A stretch of 64,000 nt of DNA from NCBI GenBank assembly GCA_012931725.1, contig CM022944.1, forward strand, positions 65,170,823 through 65,234,822, written 5' to 3'. The stretch comes from Litsea cubeba (taxonomy: Eukaryota > Streptophyta > Magnoliopsida > Laurales > Lauraceae). This document shows, in pieces, positions 24,714 to 35,586 of this stretch (positions are counted from its first letter, which is position 1; each line of letters begins with the position of its first letter). Both the position numbers and the translations under genes were made by a program. A model generated the notes under the pieces. The model did not search any database. It was not told the origin of the DNA and saw only the letters and a program-made list of their open reading frames with translations.

Positions 24714-24887
24714 TTTTTTTACGACTTGGGTGTCCCCGAAGTCTTTGACCCACCAGGGACTAATTCCCCCAGGTGGCGCCTGCAAAAGCCACACAAACGC
24801 ACATTGGGCAAATCTAGGGCGGTTATGAATAGAAGACTTGGGGAACAAACCCATGCCTTACGCCACTCCACCAACTCCGAGGTGGGT
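24714..24887 (-). mobile_element. SINE-like element with target duplication
   Basis: Minus orientation. The head GAGTTGGTGGAGTGGCGTAA and then GGGTTTGTTCCCC resemble the A and B boxes of a tRNA-derived Pol III promoter. The other end runs into a T-run on the plus strand (24712-24720), that is, a 3' poly(A). Near-identical flanks (TTAATGACAAGGTT on the left, TTTAATGACAAAGTT on the right) are a plausible target-site duplication. I do not recognise the family. Confidence 0.5.
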
Positions 24888-24976
24888 AAATTTAATGACA
24901 AAGTTAATCAAGAGAGAGGAGATTAAAAAAAATAGAAAACTAAAAAAGGCTGAAATTGTTAACTATATTTTATGGA
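24731..24976. repeat. Tandem duplication of the SINE-containing segment, copy 1
   Basis: The segment TGTCCCCGAAGTCTTTGACC...TTTATGGAT recurs starting at 24977, a period of 246 bp. Copy 2 is 24977-25093 plus 30373-30504, split by the copia element inserted within it. The two copies differ at scattered bases. The copia element is therefore younger than the duplication. Confidence 0.9.
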
Positions 24977-25093
24977 TGTCCCCGAAGTCTTTGACCCACC
25001 AGGGACTAATTCCCCCAGGTGGCGCCTACAAAACCCACACAAATGCACATTGGGCAAATCTAGGGTGGTTATGAATAGAAGACAGGGGGAGCA

Positions 25094-25332
25094 TGTCAGT
25101 ATGAGAGATGGAAATGGAATAATGATCTTCAATCCCTTTGAGGGTCGTCTATATCTCATATAAATAGGGACTGAATGCCCTGATTACAATCAATTAACCA
25201 AATCTAATCTAATCTAGATCCTAATAATTAGCTAACCAATTTAGTATGTACATGTGGCTGTGACTAATGATAAGAACAATGAATGTGCCTAAATGGGCCT
25301 GCGGGTTTGGGCTTGAAGCAGCATCATTAACA
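25094..25332 (-). repeat. 3' LTR of copia 2
   Basis: 239 bp, TGTCAGTATGAG...CATCATTAACA as read on the plus strand; identical to the other LTR except at five bases. A TATAAATAG-like word lies in the middle. Confidence 0.95.
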
Positions 25333-25346
25333 CACCCCACCCTCTC
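25333..25346 (-). other. Polypurine tract of copia 2
   Basis: On the minus strand GAGAGGGTGGGGTG directly precedes the 3' LTR and overlaps the end of the pol frame. It primes plus-strand DNA synthesis. Confidence 0.85.
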
Positions 25347-27045
25347 AAATTGATGCCGATGAGTCAACCAGCATCAATTTGTCTGTCAAGAATTGATGAC
25401 GTGGTCGAGGAAGTGCTTTGGTAAAAATATCAGCAGTCTGGAGGCTCGAGGAGATGAACAGAAGGGAAATAACATTGCGAAGATATTCATCCCTGATAAA
25501 ATGGCAAGCAACCTCGATGTGTTTAGTGCGCTCATGAAAAACTGGATTCTCAGTAATCCGAATGGCACTGGTGTTATCCGCATGTAACGGCGTGGGAGAT
25601 TTCTGTGAGAAGCCAAGTTCCTCAAGAAGACCTCGAAGCCATATAATTTCTGAGCAGGCGGCAGACATGGCACGATATTCTGCCTCAGTTGATGATTTTG
25701 AAACTCTGTCCTGTTTCTTCACTTTCCAGGAAATAAGAGCATCACCTAAGAACATGCACCAGCCCGTGGTGGACCGACGAGTATCAGGACAACCTGCCCA
25801 ATCAGCATCAGAATAGGCAGTCAATGTCATCTTAGAGCCAACAGGAAAAAACAAGCCTCTGTGAGAAGTACCAAGAAGATAACGAATAATGCGCCGAACT
25901 GTTGCTAAATGGAGATGATGAGGCTTGGTCATATACTGACTCATCAAGTTGACTGCATAACTGATGTCAGGACGGGTAGTATTCAAATATATAAGACTAC
26001 CGACAAGCTGGCGATAATATGTCGGATCAGACAGGGGATCACCACTGTCACTATGGAGTTTGAGATTCAGTTCCAGAGGAGTATCCACAGGGGTGGAGTT
26101 TGACAGGCCTGCGGATTCAATTAAATCCATAGTATACTTATGTTGATGTAAAATCAACCCCTTCTCAGAGTAATGAACTTCCAATCCCAAAAAATATTGC
26201 AGAGGGCCCAGATCCTTCATATGAAAAGATTGATGCAGAGAAAATTGGAGATCTTGAATCGTGGCTGTATCTGTGCCAGTGATGATGATATCGTCTACAT
26301 AGACGAGAAGGATGGTGATTCCTATTGATGTGTGATGCAAAAACAACGATGGATCATAAGGACTCTGCTGGAACTGTAGCTTGAGTAAAGAATCTTTGAA
26401 TTTGTCAAACCATGCTCGTGGTGCTTGTTTTAGCCCATACAAGGATCGTTTCAGAAGAGCAACTTGATCTTCTGATGGTTTTGTGAAACCTTGAGGCAAA
26501 CGCATGTAAACTTCCTCCTTAAGATCACCATGAAGGAATGCGTTTTTCACATCAAATTGAAAAAGAGGCCAGGATTGAGATGCAGCTATGGCAAGGATGG
26601 TGCGAATAATAGTCATTTTTGCAACAGGCGCAAAAGTTTCTTCGTAGTCAATGCCATATTCCTGTCGGTTGCCAAGGGCCACAAGCCTAGCCTTGTATCT
26701 ATCCAAAGTACCATCTGCCTTTAAGTTGATAGAGTAAACCCATTTACTCCCAATAGGTTTCACCGAAGCTGGACAGGGAACAGTAACCCAGGTTTGGTTC
26801 TGCTGTAGAGCACTAAGTTCTTCTTCCATAGCCTGTCTCCAGCACTCCTGTTTTGCTGCTTGTGAATAAGAAGTAGGAATGGATACAGAAGATAAAGTAG
26901 CAAAATATGAAGAATGAGAGAAGCTGTATCGATCCGGTGGACGAGATATACGAGCAGAACGACGAATAGCAAGTTGAGGCGAAGATGATGCTGGAGCAGG
27001 ATTCGGGACTGGTTCTTGCAAAAGAGGCAAAGTAGTGGCATTTGT
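25345..27045 (-). CDS. Copia 2 reverse transcriptase and RNase H (uninterrupted frame)
   Basis: The frame is open between a stop at 27046-27048 and the terminal stop at 25345-25347. Blocks in order: SKWVYSINLKADGTLDRYKARLVALG and ETFAPVAKMTIIR (RT fingers and palm), FDVKNAFLHGDL, the active site LLVYVDDIIITG, YSDADWAGCPDTRRSTTG and SSTEAEYRAMS (RNase H), then ADIFTKALP near the end. This part would copy the element's RNA into DNA and degrade the template. It is intact while upstream gag and integrase carry stops, so the whole polyprotein cannot be made without readthrough. Confidence 0.93.
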   Translation of the reverse strand, partial: TNATTLPLLQEPVPNPAPASSSPQLAIRRSARISRPPDRYSFSHSSYFATLSSVSIPTSYSQAAKQECWRQAMEEELSALQQNQTWVTVPCPASVKPIGSKWVYSINLKADGTLDRYKARLVALGNRQEYGIDYEETFAPVAKMTIIRTILAIAASQSWPLFQFDVKNAFLHGDLKEEVYMRLPQGFTKPSEDQVALLKRSLYGLKQAPRAWFDKFKDSLLKLQFQQSPYDPSLFLHHTSIGITILLVYVDDIIITGTDTATIQDLQFSLHQSFHMKDLGPLQYFLGLEVHYSEKGLILHQHKYTMDLIESAGLSNSTPVDTPLELNLKLHSDSGDPLSDPTYYRQLVGSLIYLNTTRPDISYAVNLMSQYMTKPHHLHLATVRRIIRYLLGTSHRGLFFPVGSKMTLTAYSDADWAGCPDTRRSTTGWCMFLGDALISWKVKKQDRVSKSSTEAEYRAMSAACSEIIWLRGLLEELGFSQKSPTPLHADNTSAIRITENPVFHERTKHIEVACHFIRDEYLRNVISLLFISSSLQTADIFTKALPRPRHQFLTDKLMLVDSSASI

Positions 27046-27048
27046 TCT

Positions 27049-28165
27049 TTATCGACGAGTATACACCTTGTCCGGATGAAATCGCAAAGGTGAAGGAAGA
27101 CATTCATCATCAAAGGATGGTACTTTAGAAAAGGAAATTTGTGGAGATGAATCAGGATAAGACTGAAAAAAGTACTGATGTTAAAAAAAAACAACATTCC
27201 TAGAAATGCGAAGACGCTTGGAGGTGGGGTCATAACAAACAAAACCTTTTTGGTGGGAAGCATAATCAAGGAATGCACATTTTACAGATTGAGTGGATAA
27301 CTTGGATCGTTCGTGTGTGGGAAGATGAACAAAACAAACACAACCAAAAGTGTGGAAAGTTGTGTATTGTGGTTCAGTTTTGAAAAGACAAAAATGTGGA
27401 GATGTGTTTTGAAGTTTTGGAGAAGGAAGTCGGTTGATGATATGAGTAGCAGTGGTTAAAGCTTCTGACCAAAATCTAGGTGGAACGGAGGATTCTAATA
27501 ATAAACATCTAACCATGTCAAGAAGATGACGATTTTTCCGTTCTGCCACACCATTTTGTTGGGGAGTATAGGGACAAGTCCGTTGGGATATAATCCCTGT
27601 CTTGTAAAAATTCCTGAAATTGTTTGGATACATATTCCCCCCCTGAGTCGGTTCGAAGAACCTTAATACAGGTTGAAAATTGATTTTGAACATAATTCAA
27701 GAATTTTTTAAAAACATCAAAGACTTCAGATTTGGCATGTAGAATATAAATCCATGTAAAACGCCTATAATCATCAATGAAAGTTACGAAATACTTATAC
27801 TGTGAATGAGAAATAATTGGTGCAACACCCCAAACACCACTATGTATTAAATCAAAACTTTTGGTAGCAGAAGAGACAAGTAATGGAAAAGGTAAAGTTT
27901 TACTTTTACCCAGCTTACAAGTGGTGCAATCAAGAGCAACATCTGATGATAAAAACTTCATTTTATTAATATGACCAGAATTTAACAAAGATAACAAAAT
28001 GGTTGAATTGGGATGGCCTAATCTATTGTGCCACAACTGTACATTATTCCTAGAAACAACTGATAAAGCAAACAAAGACATATCTGGAGTTTGTGTTACT
28101 ATGTGAAGAGGAAACAAACGCCCACACTTAGGCCCCTTCACTATTACCTTCCCCGTCTCCTGATC
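27049..28165 (-). pseudogene. Copia 2 integrase, frameshifted
   Basis: Minus strand. It has the zinc region LWHNRLGHPNS, then FDLIHSGVWG (G at the place of a usual core D), FIDDYRRFTW, LRTDSGGEY and the YTPQQNGVAERKNRHLLDMVR block. The reading frame shifts near 27600, between GGEYVSKQFQEFL and TCPYTPQQNG. Stops follow at 27181-27183 and 27046-27048. The product would have inserted the DNA copy into the genome; as it stands it is broken. Confidence 0.9.
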
Positions 28166-29467
28166 CTACACCACACAACCAGAGGAGGAAAAACAAACAT
28201 TGCAGTTATTATCAACCAATTGACCAACAGAGATTAAATTGGTAGAAAGATTTTTGGAACAAAAAACGTCATGTAAAGGTAGAGAATGAGAAATATCACC
28301 AACAGATGTAATTGGTATAGTGGTTCCATTAGCAGCATGGACCTTAATCTGTCCATCATATGGTTTAATTGTGGAGAAGTTTTTGGAGGATGATGTCATA
28401 TGATTGGAGGCACCAGAATCAAAATACCAGTGAGAGGGAGATTGATTTTTACCAGATATACCAAGAGTGGACAAGGCCTGGAGAATCATCTGTTGGATCA
28501 TTTCAGGGGAGACTGGAGCAGCAGAAGCAGGTGCCGAAGAAGATGTGGAAGATGAATCAATAGTGCCAGTAGCAGTAATCGCCTGGTAAACTTTCGGATT
28601 TCTGTTTTGAGGACGTTTGCGGCATTCATTGATTGAATGTCCAGATGCCTTGCAATAATTGCAGATCCGCTGCTTGCACTGATTTGCATAATGGCCGAAA
28701 GTTTGACACTTGAAGCACTGCACTTTACTCGGATCTCTATTCGGTTGTTTCCCCTTGGAAGAATAAGCAACACTGATAGAGGAGGTCGGTGATTGAAAGG
28801 CAGTGGGTACACTATAGGCAACCTCCATAGTACCCGGACTAGCTTAGTGAAGCACATCAGATTGCGTCAATTGTCTTTGTTCCTCTCGCAATAATTCATT
28901 AAGACAGGCATCCAGAGAAGGAGAAGGGACCCTACTCATGAGATTAGATCTGACTGATTCATACTGAGGCCTTAATTTCATAAGAAATTGATCCCGATGA
29001 CTAGTTGCTAGTATGACTTGTAATTCGGGAAGTTCTTAAGCAGAAATATTGGCATATTTGATTTCATTTAATTCTGTCCACAAAGTCTGAAAACCAGAAT
29101 AATATTCCTGAATGGAAGAAGTCCCTTGCATATAATTCGCAATTTCAAATTCTAACTGATACTGTCGAGCAGAATTCCCCTGATGATACACTGTTTTCAG
29201 ATATTCCCACATATCTTTGGCAGATTTGTAAGGTCTCAAATTCATGAAGAATTGTGGTTCCATGGAACCGAGAATCCAAGTTTTGACCTTAGCATCTTTT
29301 GTGTTCCATGACAGAATTTTTAGTTCATCCTCTGTGGGTTTTGGATCAGTGCCAGAGATATGGCCCCATAATTCTTTACCCTCTAGATAAAGTTCAAATT
29401 GAAAAGCCCATGAGGGATAATTTTTGCCATTAAACTTGATTAATGTGATTTCAGATTTCTCCATTAA
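28166..29467 (-). pseudogene. Copia 2 gag and protease with in-frame stops
   Basis: One minus-strand frame from the ATG at 29467 (MEKSEITLIKFNGKNYPSWAF) to 28166. Gag includes LWGHISGTDPKP and ends in two CCHC-like knuckles (CFKCQTFGHYANQC and CNYCKASGHSINEC). The protease motif WYFDSGASNHM follows near 28415. Stops interrupt the frame at 29036-29038, 28844-28846 and 28166-28168. The longer frame back to 29515 adds residues of no clear value. Gag would form the particle and protease would cut the polyprotein. Confidence 0.9.
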
Positions 29468-30115
29468 TAATGATGCAGATGAACCAGCAGAATTATTAGA
29501 AATAATTACAGACAACCCAAACTACAAAGGAGATCCACAGAATAAAACTTGCAGCAGCAGAATAAACCTGAACAAGAAGCAACGAGAAGCACTGGCAGTG
29601 TCTGTGAGCAGCTGGGACAGATTCCGGAAAGATCCCCAAACAGAACTGGAGTCGTCCAAGTCGTCTGGGGGAAGAACAGAATCTGGGCCCCACCTGATGA
29701 TCTCTTGATAGATCAGAGAGTGGGGATGGTTGAGCAGGATAAGCACGCAGCTAATGGAAGTGGTCGCGACCAAATTAATGCAGATCCTAGGATTTTGAAC
29801 GGCCGAGATGAAAACAAACCCAAAAAATTGAATTTATACAAAAAAAGGTAGAAGGCCCACCTCGGATGATCAATAAATATTGTAAAAATCTTCAGAAATA
29901 AGAGAATATTTGGACGACCAATATGGAGAAGTCTGCTGAGATGGGCCACGCCTGATCACAGGTGGGCCACGCCTGATCTGAGATGATCAGGGATGATCAG
30001 AGCAGATCTGACTGAAGAATATGATCACAGATTGGCTTTGACTGAAGAAGATGATCACATATGATCACAGATTGGCTTCCAAGGCATGGAAGCTGACTGA
30101 GACACTCACTGTACA

Positions 30116-30128
30116 GGCTCTGATACCA
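30116..30128 (-). other. Primer-binding site of copia 2
   Basis: On the minus strand TGGTATCAGAGCC follows the 5' LTR directly. It matches the 3' end of plant initiator methionine tRNA, the common copia primer. Confidence 0.92.
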
Positions 30129-30367
30129 TGTCAGTATGAGAGATGGAAATGGAATAATGATCTTCGATCCCTTTGAGGGTCGTCTATATCTCATATAAAT
30201 AGGGACTGAATGCCCTGATTACAATCAATTAACCAAATCTAATCTAATCTAGATCCTAATAATTAGCTAACCAATTTAGTATGTACATGTGGCTGTGACT
30301 AATGATAAGAACAATGAATGGGCCTAAATGGGCCTGCGAGTTTGGGCTTGGAGCATCATCATTAACA
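30129..30367 (-). repeat. 5' LTR of copia 2
   Basis: 239 bp, the direct repeat of 25094-25332, followed on the right by the GAGCA target duplication. Confidence 0.95.
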
Positions 30368-30504
30368 GAGCAAACCCATGCTTTACGCCACTCCACCAAC
30401 TCCGAGGTGGGTAAATTTAATGACAAAGTGAATCAAGAGAGAAGGGATTAAAAAGAAAATAGAAAACTAAAAAAGGCTGAAATTGTTATCTATATTTTAT
30501 GGAT

Positions 30505-31355
30505 CTTTAAAAAAGTTTAAAAGGATAAAAAGAACTATCATAAAAATCAAAAATGACTTTTTTAGAAATGAAAATAAAAATAAAAAATCCAATGTGAATG
30601 CTAAAATAAGACAAAATGGATACATTTAAGACAAAAGCACTTGAAACTATGTACGTAGATTTGAATAAAGTATATATAAAAAGGAGAAAAACAGTAAATG
30701 ATCTTATTGTTACTAAATAATGAAAAAAATGTAACATAGAAGGTTTAAAATCAGTAAGTAAGATAAAATAAGGCAAAACTTCATCCAAATTAAAGAGATT
30801 TAAATTCAATATCTACTCTGTTGAATTTCTGAAGAAAAAAAAGAAAAACATTCTGTTAGTAAAAAGAAAGAATGCATTGGCTGAAAGAGGGAAACAATTA
30901 ACACATTGTAATTATGAACAAATACAAGTTTTAAATAATAATAATGGTAAACATAAAATTAACATCTATTTTTTTTTTTAAAGTAAATTACGGTAAATTG
31001 AGATAAAATACAAAACTCATGTTCATACTCCAATAAAAATTTCTGTTGGTTCTACCTGAACAGAGCTTTACTTATACCAAAAACTATCCTTACCATATTT
31101 CAAATCATTTTTATGAATTCAGGTCCAAGCTCAACTGAAATTACCCACACAAGCTTGGGTATTGGTCGAATTGGGAGTTTGGAAAAAGGTCTAAATGTGG
31201 GAACAACTAAATTGAAGGTCAAGATTAAGAGTAATATATGGAGAGAGATTCATGTGAATAGAGAATACTCATCTCAACATTATCCAACCAGAACCTGAAC
31301 CAAGTTTTATGATGGCTATAACTAGATGGACGAGAGCCCGTGGCACAGTGGAAAG
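30505..31355. other. AT-rich intron stretch, nothing recognised
   Basis: No ORF, repeat or TE motif that I can support on either strand. Confidence 0.5.
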
Positions 31356-32721
31356 TGTCAAGCCCCCACTGATGATCATGGGGATTATGTTTGAAATTAG
31401 GGGCCGATTAAAATTTTTCCTTAACAACCACACAACGTGGTCCCCAATTATGGTCCCACAAGACTAAAGTCCCCAATGAGGTATAAATATTTATTCAGTT
31501 AATCGTAAAACACAGCGGAAGCTTCATAATAAACAAATGGTACAATTTAAACATTTCAGAGTAACCACATCACTCATTACTATAGTTAAAGTTTAACAAA
31601 AGATAACAAAGTAGTTTAATTACACAGCCTCTATAAAAACCTAGGCCAACAAAATGAATGTACAAAATACTATCCAAAATAAGTGAGGCACTCGTGTGCT
31701 GGTCAGGATGACTCAGACAATGTCGCCGGTACACCGCTCGTGATCGCCATCAAGTTGATCTGCTTGAAACGGTGCCTTCACCTCCTCCTCAATATAGAAG
31801 GGTTTGATACCCATGCACGAAGCACAGTATCATCAGACTATGAATAGCCGACAAGCAGATATACACATTATCAATAGATATGCAATACAAAGTGATGTAA
31901 GGACAATGTGATCATGTGAAGTACAATAATAGGAATCTAAGCACAATGCTGAATAATAATACACAATGACCAATGAAGACAATGTCCTATCACAATACAC
32001 TGACAATATAGGCGGTCTGTATAGGCCAATACACCATGGGATTTTCTCATTGCCCTCTTGTTCTTGAACCTGAGTGTGGTAGAGAAAATACAACGGGTTT
32101 TCAAAAGAAAAAGAAAAAGAACACGCGTCCAATCAATCCATCGGGTGGTCAACCTAGAACAATACATTGGATGGTTAGTTCGGAACAATACATCGAGGTT
32201 TAACCCAGGACAATCAATACATCGAGATGCAACCCGTAACCCAATACCGATCTACAGTCGTAACCAATCCATCTATCAATCTACAGTCCTCGCATAGAGG
32301 TGCCCCTCTGTGTTGGATGTTAACAACTGAGTGGCGCTTGGCACAAGAATCCTAAGAAAATCAGTGAGGGCTGGACTTATCCTGCGTGAACAAGATTCCG
32401 CAATCATGAGGGGAACTACTTTTCCATCAATCATTCAATCACTCTAGTCAATCAATCAGTCGATTCAATCATTTTCAACGATAGCTCTAAGCTGTTACAA
32501 TCAAGGCCGCCTAGTCTCATCACGCCGATCAATACCGATTGTAAGTACTTGGTTCGGGCGGCACCCTTAACCACAGGGGGGCAGCGTGTCAACCAGGAGC
32601 TTCAAACGGTGAGTCTCCACTGCATTGAAAATATCCAAGTCCTGACCCTAGGCTTATAAGTCAAACTCCGTCTTAACTCAACATGATGCGTTTTAAAACC
32701 GTGCGGCCATGGTAACTTTAA

Positions 32722-32798
32722 GAACTCTGGAGTTAAACGTGCTTGAGCGGGAGCAGTATTAGGATGGGCGACCTCCTGGGAAGTTCTCGCGCGCGCAC
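32722..32798 (+). repeat. 5S-rRNA-like segment of a Cassandra-type TRIM
   Basis: About 70 bases match the 3' two-thirds of plant 5S rRNA with roughly nine differences: GAGTTAAACGTGCTTGAGCG corresponds to the A box, GAGCAGTATTAGGATGGGCG spans the intermediate element, and GACCTCCTGGGAAG lies in the C box. The 5' third of the 5S gene is absent. The phrase CATGATGCGTTTTAAAACCG just upstream is one I associate with Cassandra LTRs, which are known to carry 5S-derived Pol III promoters. The limits of the element are not resolved. Confidence 0.7.
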
Positions 32799-32957
32799 GT
32801 GGGCCAAAGCGTGGCGGGGCTGTGACACCCCTATGTTCAATTAATCTATGCCCTCAATGTGATCCCGACAATATAAAATAATATAAATCTATAGAACATG
32901 CACGAGGCATGTAGACGCCAATAACAAGACAATACAATTCAATTCCGATCGTTCAGT

Positions 32958-35586
32958 TGCAATATCCTGGGTACACTAAGGGGGACCCTGAATTTTTTTT
33001 AACATTAATGATTTTGAGTATTTTATTTATTGGCCTTAGTTTGGTGGGACCTAGCTTAATGTATGTTATTGTGGGTTGAAGTGGGCCTTAGTAATGCTCT
33101 TATTTTAGTATAAGGGGTGGCTGTGGGACCTTTGAATGAAATTATGAACTTCAGTGTTGGGCCCCTCGTAGTATGATACGACACTCCTTGTGGGACTTTT
33201 GTAAAAACCTATTATTGTAAACAAAAGACTTTCTCTATATTCCTAGTATTGTTTTCTAGTTTCAAAGGTTTTTTGAGAGGAAGAAACCCTAAGTGGAGAG
33301 CTTCTGGATTCTAGGTTTGGAAAAAGGATATCGCGAAGAAGACAACCGGCAGAACGATTTAGTAGCGAATGTCCTACTCTCGATCTCGTATCGCGAACGC
33401 AACAATCTATTACAAAATGTGAGTGAATCCCTTACTCTAGTGGTCTACAAGATTATTCTCTTCTAATTAGGGCACAAGTTATGCTGGGATTTGATTGATG
33501 TGGATGCATGCGATGAAAGGCCTAGTGCTTTGGGTGACCGTGTTGGGTGCAAAACCCTAGACCGTGATGAAACCAAGGTCCTATGTGTGGTCGAATTCAA
33601 GGGAAGGGGGCCTTGGGCCAGTTGAACCCTAGGGATGGATGAAGATGATGGCCGAAGCCCTATATAGGGAATTTCAGCCTTGACTGAACTCTAGGTTTCA
33701 ATCCTTGATATCCAATATGAAACCCTAGATTTTAGGGTATGCATGAGTTAGGGTTGATTGATGAATCTCTTTTGATGGTGATAATATTATCTCACAATTG
33801 GGAACTAGAGTTGTTATCCAAAGTCAGAATTCAAACCTTTTAATTGTATGGTTATTATAATGAATAAGATGCGGATGAATGAGAATTTTGTTAAATAATT
33901 ATTGGTATATGTTGAATAGGGTTCAATTCAGAATAATTGAAGGAGAGCCTGATTTCACTTTCTAATACAAAGTTTAAAGAGAGGACTGAACCTCTCTATG
34001 GAAATCAGTTTGGCCGGACCATAGGTTGGTGGGTCATGCGCACTGATTTGTGAGACCCCATAACAGATTAGTATGGTGGGAAATTGATTGTTACACACCT
34101 CCTGAAATATACAGAGTTGGAGTTGGATATCCATTGTTGCCTACTGTATAAATAATTATAATAGGGAAGAACAATAAGTACAATGGATATCCAACTCCAA
34201 CTTTGCATATTTCAGGAGGTGTGTAAAAGTCAATTTTCCATCGTACTTATTTGTTATTACTCTCACAAATTAGTGCATATGACCCACCAACCTATGGTCC
34301 GACCGCACTTATTTCCCTAGAGAGGTTTGGTCCTCTCTTCAAACTTTCTTCAGACTTTATATTAGAAAGTGAAATCGGGCTCTTCTATGATTATTCTGAA
34401 TTGAACCCTATTCAACATTTACCAATAATTCTTTCACAAAATTCTCATTCGTCCACATCTTATTCATTATAATAACGATACAATCCATACAATTTAAAGG
34501 TCGTAATTCTGCCTTTGGACATAAACCCTAGTTCCCAATTTTGAGATAATATTTTCACCATCAAAAGAGATTCATCAATCACCTAAAATCTAGGGTTTCA
34601 TATTCGATATCAAGGATTGAAACCCATTCTAGAGTTAAGTCAAGGCTGAAACCTGTGATGCCCAGATACGGAATGGATGTCATACACGGCAAGGACATGG
34701 ATTTTACACATAAGAAGTGAAGTATCAGATACAATACGTTGCCTATTTCGAAGTATCCGTGCATCAGAGGCTGAAACTCCCCATATAGGGTTTCATCCAT
34801 CATCTTCATCCATCTCTAGGGTTCGACTGACCGAAGGCCCTCTTCCCTTGAATTTGACCACACATATGACCTTGATTTCATCTTGGTCTAGGGTTTTGAA
34901 CTCAGCCAAAACACTAAGGCCTTTCATCGCATGCATCCACATCAATCAAACCCTCATCATAACTTGTGCCCTAGAAGAGAATAATCTCGTAGACCACTAG
35001 AGTAATGGATTCACTCACCTTTTGTAATATATTGTTGCGTTCGCGATGTGAGGTCGAGAGTAGGACATCCGCTACTAACTCCTCCACTGGTTTTCTTCTT
35101 CACAATATCCTTCTAAACCTAGAATCTAGAAGCTCTCCACTTGGGTTCCTTCCTCTCACAAACCTTTGAAACTAGAAAACCATACTAGGAATAGAGAAAG
35201 CCTTTTGTTTATAATACTAGGCTTTTTCAAAAGTCCCATAAGGAGTATCGTATCATACTTCTTTCCAAAGGAGGTGTGTGCAAGTCTTTCTTGGATTTGC
35301 TCAAGTCCTATTTGGCCGTCGAACCAAAGAAATTGGGCCCACTTTATAACTTAATATTAATTTAAAATATCTCTACGAGGGGCCCAACACTTAAGTTTAT
35401 AACTTCATTCAAAGGTCCCATGGCCACCCCTTAGACTAAAATAATAGCACTACTAAGGCCCACTTCAACCCACAATAACATACATTAAGCTAGGGCCCAC
35501 CAAACTAAGGCCAATAAATAAACTACTCAAAATGATTCATGCTAAAAAAAATTCAGGATCCCCTTTAATATACCCAGGATATTACA
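32958..35586. repeat. Large imperfect inverted repeat (about 2.6 kb)
   Basis: The left arm (about 32958-34138) and right arm (about 34179-35586) are reverse complements with scattered changes and a right-arm-only segment near 35255-35370. The outer ends read TGCAATATCCTGGGTA and, reversed, TGTAATATCCTGGGTA; the central spacer is about 40 bp. Each arm resembles the start of an LTR-like unit of the kind at 14205-17460 (shared GAGTAGGACATCCGCT). The structure is therefore two such heads joined tail to tail. Confidence 0.88.

Larger units (their letters stand above)
25094..30367 (-). mobile_element. Complete Ty1/copia retrotransposon (copia 2)
   Basis: 5,274 bp on the minus strand between perfect GAGCA duplications (25089-25093 and 30368-30372). 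LTRs of 239 bp at 25094-25332 (3') and 30129-30367 (5') differ at five positions by my reading. Primer-binding site at 30116-30128, polypurine tract at 25333-25346. The gene order is gag, protease, integrase, RT, RNase H, as in Ty1/copia. It has at least five in-frame stops and one frame shift, although the RT-RNase H part is uninterrupted. It sits inside copy 2 of the SINE-bearing tandem repeat. Confidence 0.95.

Noticed and set aside
24714..24887. A tRNA gene
   Set aside because: A/B-box-like words are present but no cloverleaf or anticodon arm can be drawn; a tRNA-derived SINE is the most I can support.
32722..32798. A genuine 5S rRNA gene
   Set aside because: Only the 3' two-thirds is present, the first third is unrelated, and there is no 5S array; a TRIM-borne segment explains it better.
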